Source: JAWLCQ01 sp041687095 (GTDB lineage: Bacteria > Planctomycetota > Phycisphaerae > SM23-33). From it: a stretch of 18,416 bases of DNA. The position numbers were made by a program, and so were the translations under genes. Location of the stretch: NCBI GenBank assembly GCA_041687095.1, contig JAWLCQ010000090.1, forward strand, positions 1 to 18,416, in the 5' to 3' direction. The notes under the pieces are model-generated. The model had not been told where the DNA came from. It did not search any database and saw nothing but the letters and a program-made list of their open reading frames with translations. Of this stretch, positions 8,036-14,917 are shown in pieces (the first letter of the stretch is position 1; every line of letters starts with the position of its first letter).

Positions 8036-8992
8036 ATGCGAGCCTTAGTCACCGGCTGTGCCGGGTTCATCGGGTCCCATCTCTGCGAGCGGCTGCTCGC
8101 GGACGGATGGACGATCTTCGGGGTGGACAACTTCGACCCGTTCTACGACCCCGCCATCAAGCAGCGGAACCTGCGGGGGTTCGTGGACAACCCGCGCGTG
8201 ACGTTCGCGCCGCTCGACCTGGTGGATGATGAGGCCCTGCGCGCATGGTGGGCGGGGATCGGGCCGGTGGATGTCGTCGTCCACCTCGCCGCCCGCGCCG
8301 GGGTGCGCCCCAGCATCCAGCAGCCTCTCGCCTGCGAACGCGCCAACATCCAGGCCACCCTCAGCCTGCTCGAACTCGCCGCCAGGCAGAACCCCGTCCC
8401 GCGATTCGTCTTCGCGTCGTCGTCCAGCGTGTACGGGAACAACCCCCAGGTGCCCTTCAGCGAGGACGACCCCGTCGATCACCCCATCAGCCCCTACGCG
8501 GCCACCAAGAAGGCCGGCGAACTCCTCTGCTACACCTATCACCACCTGTACGGGATGCCGATGACCGCCCTGCGGTTCTTCACGGTGTACGGCCCGCGCC
8601 AGCGGCCGGACCTGGCGATCCACAAGTTCATCGCCCGCATCCTCCGCGGGGAGCCGATCCCGATGTTCGGGGACGGGTCGATGTCCCGCGACTACACGTT
8701 CATCGACGACATCCTCGACGGAGTGGTCGCCGCGATGGAACGGCGGGAAGGGTACGAGATCATCAACCTCGGTTCAAAGAACCCGATCCGCCTGGACGAG
8801 ATGATCGCGACGATCGAAGCCCAGGTGGGCATGGCGGCGAAGATCGAGCGGCTGCCCCTGCAGGCCGGCGACGTCGACCGCACCTTCGCCGACGTCACCA
8901 AGGCCGCCCGCCTCCTCCACTACGCCCCCCAGACCCCCTTCCCCGACGGGGTCGCGCGGGAGGTGGCGTGGTGTCGGGAGATCTACCGCTAG
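8036..8992 (+). CDS. NAD-dependent epimerase, UDP-glucuronate 4-epimerase-like
   Basis: This extended SDR nucleotide-sugar epimerase of 318 aa probably converts UDP-glucuronate to UDP-galacturonate in the cytosol. The Rossmann motif TGCAGFIG is at residues 6-13 and DNFDPFYD at 31-38. HLAARAGVRPSIQQP (83-97) is the hallmark seen in glucuronate 4-epimerases. The catalytic serine sits in ASSSSVYG (127-134), with Y154 and K158 in SPYAATKKAGE. RFFTVYGPRQRPDLAIHKF (180-198) binds the nucleotide sugar. The ATG at 8036 follows GGGAG by about 10 bases. Position after ugd supports uronic-acid metabolism. A different 4-epimerase or dehydratase specificity cannot be excluded from sequence alone, so no symbol is given. 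Confidence 0.88.
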   Translation: MRALVTGCAGFIGSHLCERLLADGWTIFGVDNFDPFYDPAIKQRNLRGFVDNPRVTFAPLDLVDDEALRAWWAGIGPVDVVVHLAARAGVRPSIQQPLACERANIQATLSLLELAARQNPVPRFVFASSSSVYGNNPQVPFSEDDPVDHPISPYAATKKAGELLCYTYHHLYGMPMTALRFFTVYGPRQRPDLAIHKFIARILRGEPIPMFGDGSMSRDYTFIDDILDGVVAAMERREGYEIINLGSKNPIRLDEMIATIEAQVGMAAKIERLPLQAGDVDRTFADVTKAARLLHYAPQTPFPDGVAREVAWCREIYR

Positions 8993-9008
8993 GAGAGACG
9001 GTCTATAG

Positions 9009-9062
9009 AACCTGGTTCACCGCAGAGGCCGCAGAGAACGCGGAGGGAGCAGAGAAGACGAT
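9009..9062 (+). repeat. CACAGAG-type intergenic repeat
   Basis: This purine-rich direct-repeat tract is built on GCAGAGGCCGCAGAGAACGC and following GGAG/AGAG units. It matches in style the inner arm of the element at 7816-7847. No inverted partner is present here, so it may be half an element. The remaining gap up to the next gene at 9192 shows no gene. Confidence 0.5.
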
Positions 9063-9191
9063 CACGATACGGGCACGGTCCCACTGGCCGGGCTCCCTGC
9101 GATCCCCCCGGTACGTGATCCGGAAGTTTTCCAAGCCCCCCAGGCCACGACGAACCCACGCCGGCCGCCGGCGAAGACGCAAGAGGCAACC

Positions 9192-10973
9192 GTGAATCCT
9201 GCACGAGATGTACTTCTGGAGGCCGAGCACTTCGACGAACTCGGCGGATGGACGCTGGACACCGAGTTCGTCCATACCATGGGATCGCCCTACCTGATGG
9301 CCCACGGGCTGGGCCGCCCGGTGGCCGACGCGGTCACGACCGTTCGCTTTCCGGCCACCGGCCCATGGCGCCTCTGGGTGCGGACGCTGGACTGGGTGGC
9401 GCGGTGGCAGGCGCCCGGCGTGCCGGGGCGGTTCCAACTCCACGTCGACGGACGCCCCTGCGCGACGGAGTTCGGCACCCAGGGCCCCGACTGGCACTGG
9501 CAGGACGGTGGGGTCGTCGCCATCGAGCGGCCGCTGATCACGCTGGCGCTGCACGATCTGACGGGCTTCAACGGCCGCTGCGATGCGGTGTTCCTCACCC
9601 AGGACCTTGACGCCCCCCCGCCGCCCAACGACAGCGGCGTGCTGGCCCCGTGGCGGGACGGGGCGCACGGGCGGGGGGAGGCGCACGGGCGGGCGGACGA
9701 GACGCCCGCCTCGTTCGACCTGGTGGTGGTCGGAGGCGGGTTCGCGGGGATGTGCGCCGCGTTGGCGGGCGCCCGCGGGGGCCTGCGGGTCGCCCTGGTG
9801 CAGGACCGCCCGGTGCTCGGGGGCAACGCCTCCAGCGAGATCCGCGTTCCGCTTCGCGGGCTGATCCCCAAGGACGGGCCCTGCGGGGGCATCGGCGCGC
9901 TGGTGGAGGAGTTGCAGTACGACCCCGCCGTCGACGCCCGCCTGCCCCAGACCGGCGACGACGCACGCTACGAGCGAATCCTCACCGCCGAGCCGAACCT
10001 GACCGTCCTCCTGCATCATTGCCTCATCTCCGCCGACGCCGCCGGTGGGCGCATCCGCCGCATCACCGCCCTCGACGCCCGCAGCGGCGCCCGCAAGACC
10101 CTCGCGGGACGCCTCTTCGCCGACTGCACCGGGCACGGCACGCTCGGGGCGCTGGCCGGGGCGGACTTCAGGATCGGAGCGCCCGACGACCCGCCCTTCA
10201 CCCCCGCCCGCGATACGCCCCTGATGGGCATGACCAACATGTGGCTGTGGGAACCCGGTGACGCGCCCGAACCCTTCGCCCCCGCCCCCTGGGCCCTGGA
10301 CCTGTCCCTGGGCGACATCCCCGCCCAGCACCTCGCCTGGCCGTGGAGCTGGGAGAGCGGGTTCTACCGCCACCCCATCGACGACCTGGAGTACATCCGC
10401 GACTGGAATCTGCGGGCGCTGTTCGGCGTCTGGAGCGCGATGAAGAACGCCCCCCACGCCCCCCACCTCAACGCCCGCATCACGCACCTCGCCGCCATCG
10501 CCGGCCCGCGCGAGTCGCGGCGCCTGACGGGCGACCACGTCCTGCACGAGGACGACATGCTCAACCGCTCCGCCTTCCCCGACGGATTCGTGCCCGTCAG
10601 TTGGTATCTCGACCGCCACTTCCCGATCCCCGAGTGCCTGCGGAACTATCCCGACGATCCGTTCCTCGGCAAGGGCCGCCACAAGCCCGGCACCTCCGTC
10701 GACGCCCGCCCCCGTCACGCCCAGCCCTGGTGGGGCATCCCGTACCGCTGCCTGTACAGCCGCAACGTCGAGAACCTGCTCATGGCCGGGCGCAACATCA
10801 GCACCACGTACTGGGCACTGGGCGCGGTGCGGGTCATGCGGACCTGCGGGATGATGGGGGAAGTCGTCGGATCCGCCGCCGCCGTCTGCGCCGAGCACGA
10901 CTGCACGCCCCGCGACGTCTACCACCGTCGCCTGAACGAACTGCGCCGCCGCATCGACGCCAATCGTCGCTGA
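9192..10973 (+). CDS. FAD-dependent oxidoreductase with N-terminal accessory domain
   Basis: This is a predicted FAD-dependent oxidoreductase of the FAD_oxidored (PF12831-like) group, 593 aa. Residues ~1-140 form a beta-rich domain resembling a carbohydrate-binding/jelly-roll fold (LLEAEHFDELGGW, VRFPATGPWRLWVR, FQLHVDGRP). A low-complexity linker (~143-172) contains two near-identical GAHGRG/EAHGRA units. The dinucleotide-binding GGGFAG is at 181-186 and the family motif RPVLGGNASSEIRVP at 206-220. The end carries NLLMAGRNISTTYWALGAVRVM followed by GMMGEVVGSAAA, closing the FAD site. GTG at 9192 has AGAGG about six bases upstream. No signal peptide is evident. Members are often found near polysaccharide-degrading genes in environmental bacteria, but the substrate is unknown. 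It ends convergent to the TSUP gene. Confidence 0.88.
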   Translation: MNPARDVLLEAEHFDELGGWTLDTEFVHTMGSPYLMAHGLGRPVADAVTTVRFPATGPWRLWVRTLDWVARWQAPGVPGRFQLHVDGRPCATEFGTQGPDWHWQDGGVVAIERPLITLALHDLTGFNGRCDAVFLTQDLDAPPPPNDSGVLAPWRDGAHGRGEAHGRADETPASFDLVVVGGGFAGMCAALAGARGGLRVALVQDRPVLGGNASSEIRVPLRGLIPKDGPCGGIGALVEELQYDPAVDARLPQTGDDARYERILTAEPNLTVLLHHCLISADAAGGRIRRITALDARSGARKTLAGRLFADCTGHGTLGALAGADFRIGAPDDPPFTPARDTPLMGMTNMWLWEPGDAPEPFAPAPWALDLSLGDIPAQHLAWPWSWESGFYRHPIDDLEYIRDWNLRALFGVWSAMKNAPHAPHLNARITHLAAIAGPRESRRLTGDHVLHEDDMLNRSAFPDGFVPVSWYLDRHFPIPECLRNYPDDPFLGKGRHKPGTSVDARPRHAQPWWGIPYRCLYSRNVENLLMAGRNISTTYWALGAVRVMRTCGMMGEVVGSAAAVCAEHDCTPRDVYHRRLNELRRRIDANRR

Positions 10974-11062
10974 CCCTCCCCGCACGCCGCGCGCCCCCCG
11001 GACGAGTACCGCAGGCTGCCGCGGAGCAACGGGCTGGAGTTCGACTCACCCCTAACCTCTTC

Positions 11063-11902
11063 TCACGCCAGCGCCCTGAACAGCGTCCAGCAGCCCAGGC
11101 CCACGGTCAGGCAGCCGATGGCGAAGGTCAGGCGCTCGGTCCGTATTCGCTTCACGGTCCCCGCCGACAGCGGGACCGACAGCAGCGACCCGAACAGCAG
11201 CAGCGGCAGCAGGCCCCAGTTGGAGACGCCCGTCGTCAGCAGGTACGCCCCAAACCCTGCGATGCACGTGATGCCCTCGGCGAGAGAGGTGACGGCGACG
11301 GCCGAGCGGCCCTCGACGCCCGACAGGATCTGGCCGGCCGTCACGATCGGACCGTATCCCCCCCCGCTGATGCCCTTGTTGAACGAGGCGACGAGCCCCC
11401 ACGCGGTCATCCGCTTCCACGAGAACGCCCCCCGCTTCCGCCGCTGCACAAAGACGTACAGACCCACCGCGATGGTCATGATCCCGATGTAGAGCTTGAC
11501 GCCCAGCGGGCTCATCCGCACGGCAACCGTCACCGCCGCCGCCGTGCCCAACACCCCGCACCCCGCCAGCAGCAGCGCCACCTTCAGGTGCCGCGGCAGC
11601 CCACGCCGCAACGCGCAGATCAGCCGCCGCTCGCGCAGGGCCCGCACCGCTCCGCGCGGGCTGCCGCCCCGCGGCCGGAAGTCCACATTCCCCGCCCGGT
11701 GGTGCACTACGCCCGCAAAGAGCCCGCAGACGAGTTGCGACAGCAGCACGGCCGGGACGATCTCCAGGGGGGCGAACCCCAGCAGCAGCAGCACGGGCGT
11801 CAGGGTGGTTCCGTACCCCATGCCCAGCGTGGAGTCCATGTATTCGGCGGCGAAGGCGATGACGAGAACGAGAAGGGCAAGTTCAATCGGCGGGAACAGC
11901 AT
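11063..11902 (-). CDS. TSUP (TauE/SafE) family membrane permease
   Basis: This is a predicted inner-membrane transporter of 279 aa with about eight hydrophobic segments in two repeated halves. The family includes exporters of sulfite, sulfoacetate and related organosulfur anions. The first-half signature YMDSTLGMGYGTTLTP is at residues 21-36. The matching second-half signature NKGISGGGYGPIVTAGQILSG is near the middle. An arginine-rich cytoplasmic loop (RPRGGSPRGAVRALRERR) is longer than usual and sits between the two halves. The ATG at 11902 is chosen because GGGGAG lies eight bases upstream and the hydrophobic N-terminus begins there. It follows the unrecognised 120-aa gene by 78 bp and is probably cotranscribed with it. 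The transported anion is unknown. Confidence 0.9.
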   Translation of the reverse strand: MLFPPIELALLVLVIAFAAEYMDSTLGMGYGTTLTPVLLLLGFAPLEIVPAVLLSQLVCGLFAGVVHHRAGNVDFRPRGGSPRGAVRALRERRLICALRRGLPRHLKVALLLAGCGVLGTAAAVTVAVRMSPLGVKLYIGIMTIAVGLYVFVQRRKRGAFSWKRMTAWGLVASFNKGISGGGYGPIVTAGQILSGVEGRSAVAVTSLAEGITCIAGFGAYLLTTGVSNWGLLPLLLFGSLLSVPLSAGTVKRIRTERLTFAIGCLTVGLGCWTLFRALA

Positions 11903-11980
11903 GACGTCATCTCCCCGGATCCAGCGGCGCCCCCCGACTCCTTCCGCAGACGGCCCCGGCACCGGGGGCGCCCGGCGAGG

Positions 11981-12343
11981 CTACGCGACGGCCGCCAAGG
12001 CCTCGAACGACCCCTCGCAGGCGTGCAGCGGCACACCCAGGGCTTCCACCTGCGCGATGCGGCGGCGGAGCAGTTCATCCGCCCGGCCATAGTCGTCCGG
12101 GCGGACCCACCCGCTGGTCCCGCGGACGCGATAGGTTCCGCACAGCTCCTCGCTGGAGCGCTGGAAGCCGGAGAACTGCCACGTGAAGCGGGCGATGAGT
12201 TCGATGAACACACCGGACTCCACCACGATCCGCCGACGAAGGAGTTCGAGGGTGACGGACTGGAGCGGGGTGGTACGCGCGAAATCGAGGAAGTCGTCGA
12301 AGGCTTTCGGCGCCCCACCCAATCTGTATCGCAGGCTTTTCAT
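11981..12343 (-). CDS. Hypothetical protein, 120 aa
   Basis: I do not recognise this protein. It starts MKSLRYRLGGAPKAFDDFLD, is mostly alpha-helical in appearance and rich in Arg, Glu and Leu, and contains two Cys (in SEELCGTYRV and PLHACEGS) and a WQFSGFQRSS segment. It has no signal peptide or membrane segment. The ATG at 12343 is supported by a GGAGG eight bases upstream. A strong candidate promoter lies 39-66 bp before the start. The frame runs 16 codons further back, but that would place the start inside the -10 box. It precedes the TSUP permease by 78 bp in the same direction, so the two probably form an operon. A role in handling or sensing the permease substrate is only a guess from position. 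Confidence 0.7.
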   Translation of the reverse strand: MKSLRYRLGGAPKAFDDFLDFARTTPLQSVTLELLRRRIVVESGVFIELIARFTWQFSGFQRSSEELCGTYRVRGTSGWVRPDDYGRADELLRRRIAQVEALGVPLHACEGSFEALAAVA

Positions 12344-12381
12344 CTTCTGTGCCTCCGTAGCCCTGATTCTCGATGTACCTA

Positions 12382-12409
12382 ATTCTATCAACTACGTAGG
12401 ATTGGTCAA
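12382..12409 (-). promoter_or_regulatory. Sigma-70 promoter with internal palindrome
   Basis: On the minus strand, TTGACC (12409-12404) and TAGAAT (12387-12382) each match five of six consensus positions. They are separated by 16 bp. The spacer contains the perfect palindrome CTACGTAG (12392-12399), which could be an operator half-site. It lies 39-66 bp upstream of the 120-aa gene and would drive that gene and the TSUP permease. Confidence 0.6.
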
Positions 12410-12435
12410 CAAGAAAAGCAAAGTTTGCGGCCTAG

Positions 12436-12659
12436 AAATTGCGTAACCGTTCACGCCTTCGCAAACAGCAGCGAAGGCGTGAAGAAAAGGGTCCGTCGGG
12501 AGCCGAAGGCGGGGTAGGCGCAGGGAGCCTCGTAAAAGGGGACTGGCTCCGTAGCGGCATGCTTCTTGCCGCGCAGGTGCCTGTCCCCTTTTTCGAGGCG
12601 GTGCGTCGAGGCGGTGCGGGGCGCATCGGCCGCACTCCCGTGAACGGATACGAAATTCC
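12436..12659. repeat. MITE-like element with terminal inverted repeats and two hairpins
   Basis: The imperfect 21-nt terminal repeats are 12436-12456 (core CGTAACCGTTCACG) and 12639-12659 (inverted, core CGTGAACGGATACG), with 18 of 21 matching. Inside are two hairpins. One is a perfect 12-bp stem, 12451-12462 with 12473-12484. The other is a 26-nt arm palindrome, 12535-12560 with 12568-12593 (AAAAGGGGACTGGC ... TGCCTGTCCCCTTTT, 21 of 26 paired, loop 7). The second resembles REP-type palindromes with central T-T mismatches and, with A and T runs at its ends, could terminate transcription in both directions. It separates the 120-aa gene promoter from the arsR-type gene. Confidence 0.7.
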
Positions 12660-12689
12660 GCTTGCCTCCTCCATCGGGATATGCAAATA

Positions 12690-12703
12690 TTCGACTTCTC
12701 GAA
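12690..12703. promoter_or_regulatory. Candidate ArsR-type operator
   Basis: A perfect inverted repeat TTCGA-CTTC-TCGAA lies just before the GGAG ribosome binding site of the ArsR-type gene. It sits next to an AT-rich palindromic stretch ATATGCAAATAT (12679-12690). ArsR-family repressors commonly bind such AT-rich dyads over their own promoters. A possible -35 TTGCCT at 12662-12667 lies upstream, but the -10 is unclear. Confidence 0.4.
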
Positions 12704-12717
12704 AGGAGCCTATCGCA

Positions 12718-13050
12718 ATGGATCTGGACCAGCAGGCCAAGATCTTCAAGGCCATCGGCGACACCACGCGCTTGCGGATCCTCGAGCGCCTCCCCGCCGA
12801 GCCGATCTGCGAGCAGATGTACAACGTCTCCGAACTCGTCGCGGAGATCGGCGGCTCGCAGCCCAACATGTCCCGCCACCTCCACATCCTCAAGGAGGCC
12901 GGGCTCGTCCGCTGCCGCAAGGCCTGCTCCAGCGTCTACTACTGGCGGGTCCCGGAGGTCTTCGACCAGGTCCGCCACCTCCTGGACGCCTTCGCCGCCG
13001 CCGCCCCGGACGCCCCCCCCCGCCGCGCCGCACAGGAGGCCCGCGCATGA
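12718..13050 (+). CDS. ArsR/SmtB-family transcriptional regulator
   Basis: This 110-aa winged-helix DNA-binding protein is probably an autorepressor of the operon it heads. KIFKAIGDTTRLRILERL (residues 8-25) is the family's helix 1-2. VSELVAEIGGSQPNMSRHLHILKEAGLV (37-64) is the helix-turn-helix with recognition helix. CRKACSSVYYWRV (66-78) is the wing. Cys31 (EPICEQM), Cys66 and Cys70 are candidates for metal or thiol sensing. Their layout differs from the classical ELCVCDL arsenic site. The ATG at 12718 follows AAAGGAG. The stop overlaps the next start as ATGA, so the flavodoxin-like protein is translationally coupled. The C-terminus is Ala/Arg-rich. The ligand is unknown; the downstream Fe-S and flavin genes suggest a redox, metal or electrophile signal (inference). 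Confidence 0.92.
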   Translation: MDLDQQAKIFKAIGDTTRLRILERLPAEPICEQMYNVSELVAEIGGSQPNMSRHLHILKEAGLVRCRKACSSVYYWRVPEVFDQVRHLLDAFAAAAPDAPPRRAAQEARA

Positions 13051-13511
13051 AGACCGTGCTCGTCGTCTACCACTCGCAGCAGCAAGGCAACACCCAGGCG
13101 CTGGCGGAGTCCCTCGCGGCCGGGGCGGGCGAGATCGCGGGCATCACCGTCCGCTGCGTCAACGGCAACGACGGGCGGATCCCCATGGACCTCGCCGAAG
13201 CCGCCGACGCCTATGCGATCGGCTCCCCGGACTACTTCAGCTACCCGGCGGGGACGGTGAAGCAGTTCTTCGACGACCTGTACATCGCCCACTACCAGGA
13301 CCGCCCGGTGCAAAACAAGCCCTGCGCCCTGTTCCTGACGCACGGGGGCGGGGGGGCGGCCGCCAAGCCCTTTGAGGCCCTGGCGGCCTCGGTGCGGCTG
13401 CACCCGGTCGGCCCCCTGCTGTCGTGCAAGGGCGCCCCGGACGAGGACGCCGCCGAGCAGGCGCGGCAGCTCGGGCGGACGCTGGGACAGAGAGTCATGG
13501 AGAGCGCGTGA
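13047..13511 (+). CDS. Flavodoxin-like protein
   Basis: This is a flavodoxin-fold FMN protein of 154 aa, expected to carry electrons in the cytosol. VLVVYHSQQQGNTQALAESL (residues 4-23) contains the phosphate-binding loop SQQQGNTQ. YAIGSPDYFSYPAGTVKQFFDDL is the strand 3 / isoalloxazine-binding region, and FLTHGGGGAAAKPFEAL the later FMN contact. The ATG at 13047 overlaps the regulator's stop by four bases and has CAGGAGG eight bases upstream. Its neighbours are two aldo/keto reductases with 4Fe-4S domains, so it could be their electron donor or acceptor. It could alternatively be an NAD(P)H-dependent flavin reductase. The last 35 residues are Ala/Arg/Gly-rich. Confidence 0.88.
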   Translation: MKTVLVVYHSQQQGNTQALAESLAAGAGEIAGITVRCVNGNDGRIPMDLAEAADAYAIGSPDYFSYPAGTVKQFFDDLYIAHYQDRPVQNKPCALFLTHGGGGAAAKPFEALAASVRLHPVGPLLSCKGAPDEDAAEQARQLGRTLGQRVMESA

Positions 13512-13630
13512 TGCGGACCTGCGACGACAGCACGACGCTTCGCGCGTTTCCCTTTCCCTCCGCGGTGCACCCCGCCGCATTCACAGCACAACCCGACGAA
13601 CACCCATAGAGCACAACGGAGAAGCAAACG

Positions 13631-14749
13631 ATGATCTATCGCGAACTGGGACGGACGGGACTGAAGGTCTCGCAACTGGGCTTCGGAGCGATGCGCCTGC
13701 CCATGAAGGACACCGGCGGAGAGCAGCGCGTGGACCGCGAGCTGGCCATCCCCATGATCCACCGCGCCTTCGAGGGCGGGGTGAACTACATCGACACCGC
13801 CGTCGGGTACTGCAACGCCGACTCCCAGCGCGCCGTCGGCGACGCCCTCAAGGGCTGGCGGGACAAGGTGGTGGTCTCGACGAAGAACCACGACTACGGG
13901 CAGGACGAGAAGAAGTGGTGGACGCTCCTGGAGCAGTCGCTGGAGCGGCTGGGGGTCGAGTACATCGACATCTACAACCACCACGGGCTGGGCTGGTCGC
14001 GCTACACTCAGGACGTCGAGCCGCGCGTCGGCAAGTGGATGGCCAAGGCGAAGGACCAGGGCCTGATCAAGCACGTCTGCTGCTCGTTCCACGACAGCAA
14101 TGAGTCGCTGAAGAAGATCGTCGAGACCGGATACCCCGCGGTCATCACGCTGCAGTACAACATCCTGGACCGCTCGCTGGAGGAGGGCATTGCCCTTGCC
14201 CACGAGAAGGGCATCGGGATCGTGGGGATGGGTCCGGTGGGCGGGGGGCGGCTGGGGGCGCAGAGCGAGGTGCTCGAGTCCCTCGTGCCCGGGATCGATC
14301 GCGTGCCGGAACTCGCCCTGCGGTTCGTCCTGGCGAATCCGAACGTCACCGTCGCCCTGTCGGGCATGAGCGAGATGAAGCACGTCGAGGAGAACCTCGC
14401 CACCTGCTCCGACGCCGTCGCCCTCAGCCCCTCCGACCGCGCCGCCATCGACGCCCACCTCGCCCGCCTGGGCGAGATGGCCAAGCTCTACTGCACCGGC
14501 TGCGAGTACTGCATGCCCTGCCCCAAGAACGTCAACATCGCCGCCGTCTTCCGCAGCTACAATCACGGGCGCGTGTACGGCCTGTGGGACCTGGCGAAGC
14601 AGTCGTACAGCGGTATCCGCAACGCCAAGCAGGAGGACCGCAACCAGACGTCCGAGGCGTGCGTGGAGTGCGGTGTGTGCGAGGACAAGTGCCCGCAGAA
14701 GATCGAGATCCGCCGGCAGCTCAAGGAAGCCCACGAGGCGCTCAAGTGA
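13631..14749 (+). CDS. Aldo/keto reductase with C-terminal 4Fe-4S domain (copy 1)
   Basis: This 372-aa protein joins an NAD(P)H-type TIM-barrel aldo/keto reductase (residues ~1-275) to a ferredoxin-like C-terminus. The AKR active-site residues are visible: D55 and Y60 in NYIDTAVGY, K85 in VVVSTK, and H118 in IYNHHGL. YNILDRSLEEGIALAHEKGIGIVGMGPVGGG is the usual barrel strand-helix region. Cysteines 288, 291, 294 and 297 (CTGCEYCMPCP) and 344, 347, 350 and 354 (CVECGVCEDKCP) are two complete 4Fe-4S binding sets. This architecture is common in anaerobes and environmental bacteria, but its substrate is generally unknown. The ATG at 13631 has CGGAG about 11 bases upstream. It lies 119 bp after the flavodoxin gene, probably in the same transcript. 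A palindromic repeat starts seven bases after its stop. Confidence 0.92.
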   Translation: MIYRELGRTGLKVSQLGFGAMRLPMKDTGGEQRVDRELAIPMIHRAFEGGVNYIDTAVGYCNADSQRAVGDALKGWRDKVVVSTKNHDYGQDEKKWWTLLEQSLERLGVEYIDIYNHHGLGWSRYTQDVEPRVGKWMAKAKDQGLIKHVCCSFHDSNESLKKIVETGYPAVITLQYNILDRSLEEGIALAHEKGIGIVGMGPVGGGRLGAQSEVLESLVPGIDRVPELALRFVLANPNVTVALSGMSEMKHVEENLATCSDAVALSPSDRAAIDAHLARLGEMAKLYCTGCEYCMPCPKNVNIAAVFRSYNHGRVYGLWDLAKQSYSGIRNAKQEDRNQTSEACVECGVCEDKCPQKIEIRRQLKEAHEALK

Positions 14750-14755
14750 TTTTCA

Positions 14756-14864
14756 ATTTCCAATTGGCAATCTCCAATTCAAGAAACGCGCCCGGACCTG
14801 GAATGACATGGGAGGTCCGGATGCAGATCGCCCAATTGACAATTGGAAATTGGCAATTGGAAAT
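14756..14864. repeat. Nested inverted-repeat element (CAATTTCCAATT type)
   Basis: The outer arms are 14756-14779 and 14841-14864, 24 nt, with 22 matching when inverted (ATTTCCAATTGGCAATCTCC type). The inner arms CCGGACCT (14792-14799) and AGGTCCGG (14813-14820) are perfect, with a 13-nt loop. The AT-rich arms are strikingly unlike the flanking coding DNA. It occupies most of the gap between the two reductase genes and could attenuate or stabilise the transcript between them. Confidence 0.85.
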
Positions 14865-14917
14865 CGGTTGTCAAGAAACCTATCCATAACAGGACATCCT
14901 TTGGAGACAACAGCGGT

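Noticed and set aside
9003..10985. A 660-codon minus-strand frame across the FAD oxidoreductase
   Set aside because: It is a mirror of the real gene, repetitive in composition, and its ends lie in repeat sequence.
10343..12382. A 679-codon plus-strand frame across the end of the FAD gene and the TSUP region
   Set aside because: It spans genes on both strands and is Arg/Pro/Gln-rich with no recognisable domain.
12535..12593. Riboswitch upstream of the ArsR operon
   Set aside because: The structure is a plain REP-like palindrome. It lies upstream of the candidate operator and probable promoter, so it is not expected in the mRNA leader.
12439..12717. An N-terminal extension of the ArsR regulator
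   Set aside because: It would translate the MITE-like element. The family start and ribosome binding site are at 12718.
13512..13630. A decayed CACAGAG-type repeat between the flavodoxin and the first reductase
   Set aside because: The likeness on the minus strand (CACCGCGGAGGG) is too short to distinguish from chance.
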